9,559 nucleotides of DNA from Microcoleaceae cyanobacterium UBA9251 (GCA_003542015.1 DPLL01000388.1:1076-10634), one strand, 5' to 3'. Shown: positions 1 through 7,465, numbered from the stretch's first letter. Translations and numbers: made by a program. Notes: a model not told the origin generated them from the sequence alone.

Positions 1-339
1 GAAAAACTGCATTTAGGTAATATTTCAGTGCATCGAGATTGGGGTTGGGCGCCGGAATATGTGGAAGCAATGTATTTGATGTTGCAGCAGGATGAACCGG
101 AGGATTATGTAATTGCTACGGGTGTAAGTTATCCTTTGGAGGAGTTTGTGCAGACGGCTTTTGTTTGTGCGGGTTTGGATTGGCGGGAGCATTTGGTGAC
201 GGATGCGAGTCTTTACAGACTGACGGATATTGCTGTGGGGAAGGGGAATCCGGCTAAGGCGAAGGAAAAGTTGGGATGGGAGGCGAAGTATAAGATGCAG
301 GATGTGGTGCGGATGATGGTGGAGGCGAGGATGATTTGA
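1..339 (+). CDS. gmd: GDP-mannose 4,6-dehydratase, C-terminal part (5' end outside window)
   Basis: The reading frame is open from base 1 and ends at TGA 337-339, giving about 112 residues. Characteristic GMD C-terminal signatures are visible: GN-x-x-x-x-RDWG-x-A-x-(E/D)-YVEAM, then LMLQQDEPEDYVIATG, and near the end GNPAKAKEKLGWEAKYKM, equivalent to the G(D/N)P-KAK-LGW block of the family. GMD is a cytosolic short-chain dehydrogenase/reductase that converts GDP-mannose to GDP-4-keto-6-deoxymannose, the entry to GDP-fucose and GDP-rhamnose. The NADP-binding Rossmann core and YxxxK catalytic residues would lie upstream and are not visible, so intactness cannot be judged. The 3' part is strikingly G-rich on the coding strand compared with the AT-rich genes downstream. 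A second, diverged copy of this 3' end lies at 7681-7917. Family call is secure; the exact product sugar is unknown. Confidence 0.88.
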   Translation, partial: EKLHLGNISVHRDWGWAPEYVEAMYLMLQQDEPEDYVIATGVSYPLEEFVQTAFVCAGLDWREHLVTDASLYRLTDIAVGKGNPAKAKEKLGWEAKYKMQDVVRMMVEARMI

Positions 340-361
340 GGGAAAATTATGGGGTGAACAT

Positions 362-601
362 ATGGAAGCAGAATATCCAACGGCTAAGGAGTGGTATAAT
401 GCTAATCGCCGTGAGTTGAAGAAATATCGGGGTCAGTGGATTGCTTATACTAACCAAGGAGTGATTAGTGGCGATCGGGATTATCGAAAGATGAAGGACG
501 GGATTCCGGCTGATATATCTAAATTGGGTTATGTGATCGATCGTATATATGAAAGCGAGTTTGTTGAGCCTGTTAGGTTTTTTTGTGTCAGTTTGATATA
601 A
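362..601 (+). CDS. Small hypothetical protein (DUF5678-like YxGxW core)
   Basis: A 79-residue soluble protein with no signal peptide or membrane segment. It starts at ATG 362, 22 bases after the gmd stop, with GGTGA (353-357) just upstream as a Shine-Dalgarno match. The core reads EWYNANRRELKKYRGQWIAY followed by G-V-I-S-G-D-R-D. This resembles small cyanobacterial proteins in which a K-x-Y-x-G-x-W-(I/V)-A-Y strand pair is the conserved feature (DUF5678-like; assigned by eye). The frame ends soon after the motif ESEFVEPVRFF, at a run of seven T (578-584). Reading one base back there would stay open to about 768, so this could be a protein shortened by a homopolymer indel. Function unknown. 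The close spacing suggests co-transcription with gmd, but such small genes are often unrelated to their neighbours. Confidence 0.6.
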   Translation: MEAEYPTAKEWYNANRRELKKYRGQWIAYTNQGVISGDRDYRKMKDGIPADISKLGYVIDRIYESEFVEPVRFFCVSLI

Positions 602-693
602 AATTCAAACAGGCTGACGAGATAATTATTTTAAGTGCCATAGGTAGTAGTCATCTGGTTGAAAAGTTGGTGGAGAAAAAAGGTACAATTTGC

Positions 694-722
694 TTGACTT
701 GGCTGGTATTATGTGATAATAT
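694..722 (+). promoter_or_regulatory. Candidate sigma70-type promoter for the STELLO-like gene
   Basis: TTGACT (694-699) and TAATAT (717-722) are separated by 17 bases, a good match to the vegetative consensus. The predicted start lies near 730, leaving a leader of about 95 bases before the GTG start at 826. It sits in the 224-bp gap after the small hypothetical gene, where no coding sequence is evident. The assignment is by consensus only. Confidence 0.45.
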
Positions 723-825
723 CCAGGTTGTAACCAGATTATTAATACGCAGAACGTGGTGTGGATGATAGTCTGGGCGAAGATCGGTAGTGTTTCAGTT
801 ATATAAAAAATTTGAGGTTTAAGCC

Positions 826-1821
826 GTGAAATCATTAGTTATAACAACAATTAATAAACCAACTACTGCTCTATTAAAATATAGAGATATCTTGCTAGAT
901 TTAGGGTGGAAAATTATTGTAATTGGGGATAAAAAAACTCCTAGAGATTTTGAGTTGCCGGGGGCTGACTACTTTAATGTAGAGCAGCAATGCGAAGATT
1001 TTGGCGAGCTAGCTTCTCTGATTCCTATGAATCATTACTCCCGCAAGAATTTAGGATACTTATATGCTATGCGTCTGGGTGCAGAAGCGATCGCGGAAAC
1101 AGACGACGACAATATTCCCTATGATGACAAGTACCCCAATTTCGTCCCTTCCCTGGTAAAGACTCCAGCGTTAGACGTTAAAGGTGCAGTTAATGTCTAT
1201 TCTTACTTTACAAATAAAAAAATATGGCCCAGAGGTTTGCCCCTTGACAAAGTTAATAGTTTTTTCGATGAGAAGCTAACCACAGAAAAAGAGGTTACTT
1301 GTTACGTCCAGCAAGGGCTAGCAGACTTAGACCCCGATGTAGATGCTATTTATCGTTTGACGGTTGGCGATGAAAATATTAAGTTTGAATCGGATAAGAA
1401 GTTGTCACTTTCGCCCGGATGTTACAGTCCTTTCAATACGCAGAATACTTTATTTTACAAGGAAGCTTTTCCTCTAATGTTGCTGCCTATTGGTGTGAGT
1501 AGTCGTGTTACCGATATCTGGAAAAGCTACATTGCTCAGAGACTTCTATGGTGCATAAACTCCAGTGTTCTATTTCTATCGCCTTCAGTGTACCAGTTGA
1601 GAAATGAACACAACCTGATGAAAGATTTTAGTGATGAAATTCCTTTGTATACTCAGGTTCACAATTTAATTGACTTACTGGAAAATTTTACAAGTGATGC
1701 TGGCGATGCTTGCGAGTTAATGCTTGAGATGTATTCTTATCTCAATCAAAATAAGTTTCTAAGCGAAATAGAAGTTCGTTTGTGTGAATTGTGGATTAAA
1801 GAAGTTAAAAAATATTGGTAA
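826..1821 (+). CDS. STELLO/DUF288-like glycosyltransferase
   Basis: A 331-residue soluble protein starting at GTG 826. GAGG at 814-817 lies 8 bases upstream, which supports this start. The N-terminus (residues 1-45) reads as an alternating strand/helix nucleotide-sugar fold: SLVITTINKPTTALLKYRD, then GWKIIVIGDKKTP. It matches the opening of the STELLO/DUF288 family (V-T-T-I-x-x-P-T ... V-V-G-D-x-K-T-P). Around residues 91-100 there is an acidic cluster, ETDDDNIPYD, positioned like the DXD metal/nucleotide-sugar site of GT-A enzymes. A conserved-looking SPGCYSPFNTQNTLFYKEAFPL stretch follows near residues 199-220. Plant STELLO proteins are Golgi proteins linked to cellulose synthase assembly; here there is no transmembrane anchor, so the protein should be cytosolic. 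It precedes the large TPR/methyltransferase gene by 89 bases. Glycosyltransferase activity is inferred; donor and acceptor are unknown. Confidence 0.75.
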   Translation: MKSLVITTINKPTTALLKYRDILLDLGWKIIVIGDKKTPRDFELPGADYFNVEQQCEDFGELASLIPMNHYSRKNLGYLYAMRLGAEAIAETDDDNIPYDDKYPNFVPSLVKTPALDVKGAVNVYSYFTNKKIWPRGLPLDKVNSFFDEKLTTEKEVTCYVQQGLADLDPDVDAIYRLTVGDENIKFESDKKLSLSPGCYSPFNTQNTLFYKEAFPLMLLPIGVSSRVTDIWKSYIAQRLLWCINSSVLFLSPSVYQLRNEHNLMKDFSDEIPLYTQVHNLIDLLENFTSDAGDACELMLEMYSYLNQNKFLSEIEVRLCELWIKEVKKYW

Positions 1822-1846
1822 CAAATTCAGATCAAGCATAGTAACT

Positions 1847-1869
1847 GTAATAAATTGACAATTTATTAC
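1847..1869. promoter_or_regulatory. Perfect 11-bp inverted repeat, candidate operator
   Basis: The arm GTAATAAATTG (1847-1857), a single central A, and its exact reverse complement (1859-1869) form a 23-bp palindrome. It covers the TTGACA -35 box (1855-1860) of the gene starting at 1911, as an operator for a dimeric repressor would. A second inverted repeat overlaps it (TATTACT 1864-1870 with AGTAATA 1875-1881), so read-through RNA from the upstream gene could form two mutually exclusive hairpins. There is no GC-rich stem or T-tract, so a terminator is unlikely. Confidence 0.45.
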
Positions 1870-1882
1870 TTAAGAGTAATAG
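1855..1882 (+). promoter_or_regulatory. Candidate sigma70-type promoter for the TPR/methyltransferase gene
   Basis: A consensus -35 TTGACA (1855-1860) is followed after 16 bases by TAATAG (1877-1882). The inferred start is near 1889, giving a leader of about 20 bases that contains the AGGAG ribosome binding site (1897-1901). The -35 box lies inside the palindrome 1847-1869. Consensus matching only, in AT-rich sequence where chance matches occur. Confidence 0.45.
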
Positions 1883-1910
1883 TCTAATAAATAATTAGGA
1901 GAAATTGGTG

Positions 1911-4900
1911 ATGGATATCGAAAATTTTGAGTCTTACTACGAATTAGGAGAAAAGTTGATAAATCAGGGTGATTTGGAGGGTGCAATTTCTTGTTATCAC
2001 CGAGTCATTGCCATCAATCCAGACTTGCCATCAAAATGCTTTTTAGATGGTTTGGAAGCGATAAATTTTCGGCAAATTCATGCCAGAGAATTAGCTATTT
2101 TTCCCGGAAACAACGTTGAGGAAACCAGTGAAGGGTATTTAAGCTTGAAGGGCAACCAAGGCTTTGTTTTTTACGGGCCTTATATAGACATTCCCGATGG
2201 GTTGTACCGCGTTAGAGTGGGCTTCAATTTCCCAGAGAACAGTTTAGAGATGACGGAGGGACAAGACTCCGAGCAAAGTTTCAAATTTGATGTGGTGTCT
2301 CCTTGTCCTTATGTTTTGTATGAATCCAAGGTTGATAGCCATCAAACCTCTCTTGAATTTTACTTGGACTTTATTGAAGGTCACAGAACAGAGTTTCGTT
2401 TCTTTTCTACCGGGTCAGCATTTTCAGTAAGCTGTATTGAAATGACTCTTGTCTATCAACCAAAACCGAACACCAATGCAACTTTTTTATACTACTTTAA
2501 TTTGGGTTGCATCCTGGAATTGAAAGGTCAACAGGAGAAGGCAAATCAGGCGTACAGTCGTGCTGTTGAATTTTTGCCAACAGGAGCAGTAATTGATGGT
2601 TTAATAACTGACCAATATGCCTTAACTCTCCCACCCGTAGCCGAAGAAGCTTACTTGAGTTTAGCTGTGCTTTTAGAACAACAGGAGAGGTGGGAAGAAG
2701 CGATCGCTTACTACCGCAAGGTTTTGGAAATTACTCCTAACTATGCCAGTGTGTCCTATAAATTATCAATTATTTTAGCGGCACAAGGTCAGTTAGATGA
2801 AGCTGTGGCCTGCTTCCAAAAAGCCCAGAAACAACCCAGCGAGGCAGAAATTTATGAAAATATTTGGAAGGGTTTGAATCAACTGGCTCCTTTGCGTGAG
2901 ACAGATATAGATGGTCAAGCTGAAATTAAACTAGAAGATGCCTGCACATACTTCAGTCAGACAAGCAAATATACCGTCATGAAAATGGTATCTTTAACTG
3001 ACTTGAATGAATCACAAAAGACGATTCTTGAAGAGGAAAACTTTTCCTTAGCCAACTTGGAGTTGATCAAACAAGACTCTTTAGCTTTAGAAGAGATATA
3101 TATAAATCACTTTCAAGAATTTAAAGGTATAAATATAGCCAAGAAAAATATTAAAAAGTCCAATTTTTCTTCATGGAATTTGCTTAATGCGACCAACGAT
3201 TTTCAGCAAAGTATAGTAGAAACAGGTTATATTTATTCAGCTTGCCCATTTACAGGTCGGGTACTTAGAAGCGATCGTTCATTTTATATCCAACATGATC
3301 CTACTGTACCGATATTGATTTATCAATTTCAAAGCACCGAAGTATTTTACCTGATTGTGGGGGGTTGGGGCGGTGTCAAGATATGTGTTTATTTTCCAAG
3401 ATTAGATCTGGTAATTAAATTGTCTGATGAATGGAGTACCTGGCTGAGTTCTGAAAAAATTATCAATCAATTTAAGGCTCATGCGGTCACTTTTTGGCGG
3501 CATATCAAATCTTATATGTCTAATGAAAAAACAAAAGAAGTTGTTGCTATTGTCGGCACTATTCCCAATTTAGGTCACTATTTCTGGAATCAAATCAGTG
3601 GACTTTATTATCTATATGAAAATAACCTGTTGCATAAAATCGATAAATTTTTAATAGGATCTAATGAATATCTTGAGCTAGACGCAATTTTTCCAGAAAT
3701 TTCGCCAGAAAAAATTGTCCGCTTATCTGATAATAACAGTCTTTTTAAAACCGTATTAGAAAACAACTACTTCGCTCTCTATGCAACTCAGTCATTTATC
3801 AAAGATGATTTAGCGATACGAATTCAGACTGCCGCTGTCAATAAGTGCAATCAGTCATTTTTGCAAAACGTAGAAGCAGCTAAGAAACATTTTCCACTTC
3901 TATGGATTAATCTTCGCAGCCATAATAAGGCTTGGATATCACAAGTAGAAGGATATGCAAATATCATCACAAAAATATTTGAAGATTATCCAGATATGGC
4001 AGTTGTTTTTGATGGCTTTTCCACAGAGAAAGTCTATATGGAGCAAATACAGGCTCTCATTTCTCCAAATGTTAAGACATACAATGCGCTTGAATGTCCC
4101 GTCTATGAAACAATTGTCTGGGCTAGCAGGGTCGATACATACATAGCTGTTATTGGTTCTGGATTAACGTTGGTGACTTGGATCGCTAACAAGCCTGGAG
4201 TAGCTCACTCGGATCGTGGACATTATTCGCAACTACCTTTTTGGTTAGAGGTGCGCGAAAATTCTGTAGATCCTGTCCCTGTCCCTGTTGATTCTATTAT
4301 TGATGTCACCAATTCACAGTGGGGATGGCAAAACTATGATTGTGATTGGAAAGTAATTTATGACAAGGTTATTAAAATAGTTAACAATTTGGATAATTCG
4401 GAAGAAAGCCTCAAGTTAATTAAGAACGAGTTAACCGAAAATGACTTAATTCAATTACAACTTGAACCAGTCACAATTCACCAGGAATATTTTAAATTAG
4501 ATCTAGGCTGCGGCGGCAACAAAAAACCGGGAACAATTGGATTAGATTGCTCTGATATCCCTGGCATTGTTGACCACGTACTTAACATACAGACTGATAT
4601 ATTGCCCTTCCCTGATCGCAGTGTTGAATACGTTCACTCATCCTATACCTTAGAACATTTGACTGACCCGATACATCTATTCCAAGAAGTTAGTCGTGTT
4701 TGCATTGACGGTGCTAAATTAGAGTTCTGGACACCCTATGTTTGGCATAATTCATCATTTATTTACGGGCAGACGAATCACTACCAAGAGGATAACTATA
4801 TGCACCTCTGCGTTTGGTTTGCAGACTTGTGGTCAGTGTCGCTTGGGGCTAGGTGGTATCTCAAAGAAATTGTATACGTTGTTCCACCCCATATATTAGT

Positions 4901-5150
4901 CGAGCTGTACAAGCAGAAGGTTCAGCTTGAATTTGCAATTCGATATTATAAAGGTGTTGTCCAAGAGTTTGCTGCTATTATCGAAGTTCGGCATGAGGAC
5001 AAACAACAAACGATTTATCCTCAATACAGTTTTGCTACTAGCCGCCTTGGTCAGCGGTACTTGCTGCCATCAGCTTATGAAATATTTGAAGAAGAAGAAC
5101 TGACTGAAGCAATCAATTGGTTTTCTGCTTCCCCCAGTGACAAAAGCTAG
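1911..5150 (+). CDS. TPR – beta-sandwich – GT-B-like – SAM methyltransferase multidomain protein
   Basis: This is a 1,079-residue protein. ATG 1911 is preferred over in-frame GTG 1908 and TTG 1905, because AGGAG (1897-1901) is then 9 bases away. Domains in order: a TPR (about residues 8-37, ELGEKLINQGDLEGAISCYH); a beta-rich insert (about 44-184) with FYGPYIDIPDGLYRVRV, like carbohydrate-binding-type modules; further TPRs (about 190-225, 246-278, 279-313); a Rossmann-like region (about 540-815) with LWINLRSHNKAWISQ (664-678) and AVIGSGLTLVTW (746-757), resembling the C-terminal half of GT-B enzymes such as GT61 or GT9; then a class I methyltransferase domain (about 860-1010) with motif I LDLGCGG (863-869), acidic LDCSD, and SSYTLEHL before the EFWTPY strand. 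No signal peptide or membrane segment is seen. It probably both transfers and methylates a sugar, with TPRs for partner or chain contact. GT assignment is tentative; TPR and methyltransferase calls are firm. Confidence 0.85.
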   Translation: MDIENFESYYELGEKLINQGDLEGAISCYHRVIAINPDLPSKCFLDGLEAINFRQIHARELAIFPGNNVEETSEGYLSLKGNQGFVFYGPYIDIPDGLYRVRVGFNFPENSLEMTEGQDSEQSFKFDVVSPCPYVLYESKVDSHQTSLEFYLDFIEGHRTEFRFFSTGSAFSVSCIEMTLVYQPKPNTNATFLYYFNLGCILELKGQQEKANQAYSRAVEFLPTGAVIDGLITDQYALTLPPVAEEAYLSLAVLLEQQERWEEAIAYYRKVLEITPNYASVSYKLSIILAAQGQLDEAVACFQKAQKQPSEAEIYENIWKGLNQLAPLRETDIDGQAEIKLEDACTYFSQTSKYTVMKMVSLTDLNESQKTILEEENFSLANLELIKQDSLALEEIYINHFQEFKGINIAKKNIKKSNFSSWNLLNATNDFQQSIVETGYIYSACPFTGRVLRSDRSFYIQHDPTVPILIYQFQSTEVFYLIVGGWGGVKICVYFPRLDLVIKLSDEWSTWLSSEKIINQFKAHAVTFWRHIKSYMSNEKTKEVVAIVGTIPNLGHYFWNQISGLYYLYENNLLHKIDKFLIGSNEYLELDAIFPEISPEKIVRLSDNNSLFKTVLENNYFALYATQSFIKDDLAIRIQTAAVNKCNQSFLQNVEAAKKHFPLLWINLRSHNKAWISQVEGYANIITKIFEDYPDMAVVFDGFSTEKVYMEQIQALISPNVKTYNALECPVYETIVWASRVDTYIAVIGSGLTLVTWIANKPGVAHSDRGHYSQLPFWLEVRENSVDPVPVPVDSIIDVTNSQWGWQNYDCDWKVIYDKVIKIVNNLDNSEESLKLIKNELTENDLIQLQLEPVTIHQEYFKLDLGCGGNKKPGTIGLDCSDIPGIVDHVLNIQTDILPFPDRSVEYVHSSYTLEHLTDPIHLFQEVSRVCIDGAKLEFWTPYVWHNSSFIYGQTNHYQEDNYMHLCVWFADLWSVSLGARWYLKEIVYVVPPHILVELYKQKVQLEFAIRYYKGVVQEFAAIIEVRHEDKQQTIYPQYSFATSRLGQRYLLPSAYEIFEEEELTEAINWFSASPSDKS

Positions 5151-5193
5151 GGGAAACTATGACCGTTGTTAGAGAATAAAACAATCCGAACAG

Positions 5194-6189
5194 TTAAGCT
5201 GCTGGCTTCGGGTAGTGGCTTTCAGATGTCAAAATATCTGTTAGCGTTACATCCCATCTAAATTTTTCTGAATTAATTTCACCTACTTTTTGGGCAAGGA
5301 TGGCAACTCCTCCAAAGGCTGGCTGAGTTGTTAGTGTTTCTTGACCTGGTATCATGGTGTCTAAGTGCATTCGTAAAGGAGCATAAAGGTCAGACCTGAT
5401 TACTTCAAATCCTAGAGCCTGAGAAAATAAAACTTTAAGACCCTCGTCAGAGAAACGCCAGAAGTCCCAAGGTCTCTCGTGAAGAGGCCAGGCAAAGTGG
5501 GTACTGTGGAATGTTATTCCACCGACTGCTAGCAACTTGTTAATTTCCATTGCTACTACCCAAGGCATTGCTAAGTGTTCAAATACAGATGCAGAAAAGA
5601 TGGCATCAAACTTCTGGTTACTGAAGTATTGAGAGAGTTTGTGAGCATCCCCAACTACATCTGTGTTGCCATCTGGATAGTAGTCAAATCCAGTGTAGGA
5701 TGCTGCGCCGGGAAATAAACCTCTTTTGCTGCTGCTTCCAGGACTTACGATGCGCGAGCCAATTTCTAGAACCCGGAGATTATTGTTATTAACCCGATTC
5801 ATGAAATCAAGGAAAATACCGTTACCGTCATTGGTGAAAGTTGCAAAATCGTATACTGACGGCTTTGAACCGGCAAAGGTTACATTTTTGCTGTATGTTA
5901 TGCCTTCAGCTTTTGCCTGGAAAGTAAGTTGATGTTTTGCAGTCCGAGGTAGGTAGACAATGAAGCCGCAGTTGGGGTTGCTATTGTATTGGGGGTAGGC
6001 TGCGGCTACATCAGGGCGGGGATACCAAGCGGAGATGGGGACGAAGGTATCGCCCGCGCCAACTACTACTTCATCGAGAACACCTTCTTTTTTGCCCACA
6101 ATCCATCCTTGGATTCCCAGTCCGCAGTCATCAGACCATGAATGGTCGATCGCTAATATTAGGTTCTCGTCTTGCTCTAAGATGGCCAT
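5194..6189 (-). CDS. SAM-dependent methyltransferase with N-terminal beta-rich glycan-locus domain
   Basis: This 331-residue protein starts at ATG (6189-6187); the ribosome binding site is weak. Residues about 10-110 form a beta-rich domain with GIQGWIVGKK, an ISAWYPRPDVAAAYP motif (52-66) and NCGFIVYLPR (73-82). Such a module is often seen fused to cyanobacterial glycosyltransferases and methyltransferases. Residues about 125-300 are a class I methyltransferase: motif I VLEIGSR (140-146), acidic GFDYYPDG (167-174), GDAHKL (180-185), FDAIFSASVFEHLAMPW (194-210), VGGITFHSTHFAWPLHERPW (222-241) and WRFSDEGL (244-251). The H-E-R-P-W-D-F-W-R-F-S-x-E-G-L pattern is typical of a methyltransferase group common in glycan clusters. 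The gene is convergent with the 1,079-residue gene, with 43 bases between their stops, and lies 263 bases downstream of another reverse-strand methyltransferase. Probably cytosolic, acting on a sugar or nucleotide sugar; substrate unknown. Confidence 0.85.
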   Translation of the reverse strand: MAILEQDENLILAIDHSWSDDCGLGIQGWIVGKKEGVLDEVVVGAGDTFVPISAWYPRPDVAAAYPQYNSNPNCGFIVYLPRTAKHQLTFQAKAEGITYSKNVTFAGSKPSVYDFATFTNDGNGIFLDFMNRVNNNNLRVLEIGSRIVSPGSSSKRGLFPGAASYTGFDYYPDGNTDVVGDAHKLSQYFSNQKFDAIFSASVFEHLAMPWVVAMEINKLLAVGGITFHSTHFAWPLHERPWDFWRFSDEGLKVLFSQALGFEVIRSDLYAPLRMHLDTMIPGQETLTTQPAFGGVAILAQKVGEINSEKFRWDVTLTDILTSESHYPKPAA

Positions 6190-6330
6190 AACTTTAGTAA
6201 TTGCGTAACGTTGTTTTCATAGATGATGTTTTGAAAGAACCCACTAAGAGTATAAGATTTAGCTAAACCTGAAACAGCAGAAAATTTAACTAAACCTGTA
6301 TATTCTGTCAAGCTGAACTGAGATTGATCA

Positions 6331-6360
6331 AATACAGCACTTCCCGCTGTTATGCGGTAC
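6331..6360 (-). repeat. 30-bp interspersed repeat, copy B (inverted relative to copy A)
   Basis: Read on the reverse strand this copy is GTACC, seven variable bases, AGCGGGAA, two variable bases, GCTGTATT. It matches 6413-6442 on the forward strand at the same spacing. Internally it is an imperfect palindrome (ACAGC ... GCTGT). It lies 52 bases from copy A, in the gap between the two reverse-strand methyltransferase genes. Confidence 0.65.
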
Positions 6361-6412
6361 ACTTAATCGATCGCCAACCTTTAAAAAATTGGGAAATTTA
6401 ATTGCTGCTACT

Positions 6413-6442
6413 GTACCTCGAAAGAGCGGGAACCGCTGTATT
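6413..6442 (+). repeat. 30-bp interspersed repeat, copy A
   Basis: The forward-strand copy of the repeat at 6331-6360: GTACC, seven bases, AGCGGGAA, two bases, GCTGTATT. The core is a small hairpin (AGCGG-GAA-CCGCT). The two variable bases are CC here and GT in copy B. Both copies keep a symmetrical core, although its exact pairing register differs, which suggests a structured repeat. The pair could fold as a large stem with a loop of about 52 bases in read-through RNA. Confidence 0.65.
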
Positions 6443-6452
6443 AGGCTCGCTG

Positions 6453-7133
6453 TCAATTTGCTGTTTTCCTGAGAATCATAATAACTTCCATAGAATTTTC
6501 TTGGGAGAATTCTATAGTAAAACAAAAGCCTAGCTGTTTCTGACAGTATTCGAGCAATTCGGGGAAACTCTCTGCGGTCCAGACATGAAAATGAATGCTG
6601 TAATCTATATCTAGTAGATGCTGCATCCGTGCAGCCACTTGTTCTTCTGGAGATTTGTCAACTAGCCTGATAAATTCCTCATAGTGACCTAGCTTAGACC
6701 ATTCTGGGCCTTCGTTGTAGTCCCGAACTAGATGATCGAGGGAAGTCAGGGGGCGATCGATGTCAAATGTATGGCGTTTGTCTGGTACTCCCATATACAC
6801 AAGTCCTCCCGGTTTCAGAACTCTCAAAAAGTTTTCCAGAGTGCCGATCGGATTTTGACAGTGTTCTATCATGTGATTTGCAATGACAAAATCCCAAGAG
6901 TTGTCAGCTATGGATGACAGAGTTTCACCATTATCTACAATGTCCGCTTCTACTAGATTAACCGTCGCTAACTCTGGGTACTGCTTCCTTAAATCGCTTA
7001 CAGACATTCGATCAACGTAATGAACCTTCACCCCTGCCGGAACTTCCAGAGGGGCATGAAGGGCTCCTATTTCAATTCCTTCGCCGCTTAGGTATTGAAA
7101 AGCAATGTCTCTCCGTACTTGCCAAAAATCCAT
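6453..7133 (-). CDS. Class I SAM-dependent methyltransferase (GIEIGALHxP type)
   Basis: A 226-residue protein. ATG 7133 is chosen; an in-frame TTG at 7139 sits 5 bases from the same AAGGAG (7150-7145) and cannot be excluded. Motif I is GIEIGALHAPLEVP (19-32), followed by VHYVDRM (38-43) with the acidic SAM-ribose residue, EADIVDNGETL (62-72), WDFVIANHMIEH (80-91) and LKPGGLVYMGVPDKRHTFD (106-124). These are hallmarks of a methyltransferase family frequent in bacterial O-antigen and exopolysaccharide clusters, where GALHxP replaces the usual GxGxG. Length is about normal, so it appears intact. It has its own good promoter (7169-7197) and could be transcribed together with the methyltransferase at 5194-6189, although the gap between them carries an inverted repeat pair. 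Cytosolic; substrate not deducible. Confidence 0.87.
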   Translation of the reverse strand: MDFWQVRRDIAFQYLSGEGIEIGALHAPLEVPAGVKVHYVDRMSVSDLRKQYPELATVNLVEADIVDNGETLSSIADNSWDFVIANHMIEHCQNPIGTLENFLRVLKPGGLVYMGVPDKRHTFDIDRPLTSLDHLVRDYNEGPEWSKLGHYEEFIRLVDKSPEEQVAARMQHLLDIDYSIHFHVWTAESFPELLEYCQKQLGFCFTIEFSQENSMEVIMILRKTAN

Positions 7134-7168
7134 AGTCAACTTCTCTCCTTAAAGATTTACTCAATCTC

Positions 7169-7197
7169 GATATAGTTTAATTTGGGGTTTGAGTCAA
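7169..7197 (-). promoter_or_regulatory. Strong sigma70-type promoter candidate for the 226-residue methyltransferase
   Basis: On the reverse strand TTGACT (7197-7192) is followed after exactly 17 bases by TATATC (7174-7169). The predicted start lies near 7162, giving a leader of about 28 bases that contains the AAGGAG ribosome binding site. Near-consensus boxes, optimal spacing and a sensible leader make this the best-supported promoter of the window. Confidence 0.55.
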
Positions 7198-7416
7198 GGG
7201 CACGGGGGTTGGGTGCGATCGCCCCTTCTAGTTTACCCGATCGCGGGTGTTGATCGATCGCTTAAGTTCGATCGTCCTCGTGTGTTGATTTTTGGGGTAA
7301 TATATATGGTAAGTTTGATGGGCTGGGACTTGGGGGCGATCGCCCATCTATAATACCAGATTTTGCAGGAACCTCCTCAGAGGCCTGAAGTCTGATATCC
7401 TTGGGAAGGCAACGGC

Positions 7417-7438
7417 TGGAGTTCATTTGGAGTTCATT
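7417..7438 (+). repeat. Perfect 11-bp tandem duplication
   Basis: TGGAGTTCATT occurs twice head to tail (7417-7427 and 7428-7438). This may be a slippage duplication or a pair of direct-repeat protein sites; no gene start is close enough to favour regulation. Confidence 0.7.
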
Positions 7439-7465
7439 GGGGGCGATCGGGCAAGGTATGTAGTT

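Noticed and set aside
653..739. ATCTGGTT (653-660) and AACCAGAT (732-739), an 8-bp inverted repeat
   Set aside because: Short arms separated by 71 bases in AT-rich DNA; expected by chance.
583..768. Forward open frame starting with TTG after the small hypothetical gene
   Set aside because: No ribosome binding site or familiar sequence. Kept only as a possible frameshift extension in the findings.
626..835. Reverse-strand 69-codon frame upstream of the STELLO-like gene
   Set aside because: It overlaps a good forward promoter and the next gene's start, and its composition looks like translated AT-rich non-coding DNA.
4270..4290. Tandem CCTGTC units giving VDPVPVPVD
   Set aside because: Three short in-frame units in a likely surface loop or linker; no sign of a functional repeat array.
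5129..5155. TTCCCC ... GGGGAA around the stop of the 1,079-residue gene as a terminator
   Set aside because: 6-bp stem with a loop of about 15 bases and no T-tract. Too weak to call, although the convergent junction needs some terminator.
6177..6525. Two short overlapping reverse-strand open frames (61 and 65 codons) between the methyltransferase genes
   Set aside because: They overlap the start or end of the flanking genes and the inverted repeat pair, have no ribosome binding site, and show no recognisable motif.
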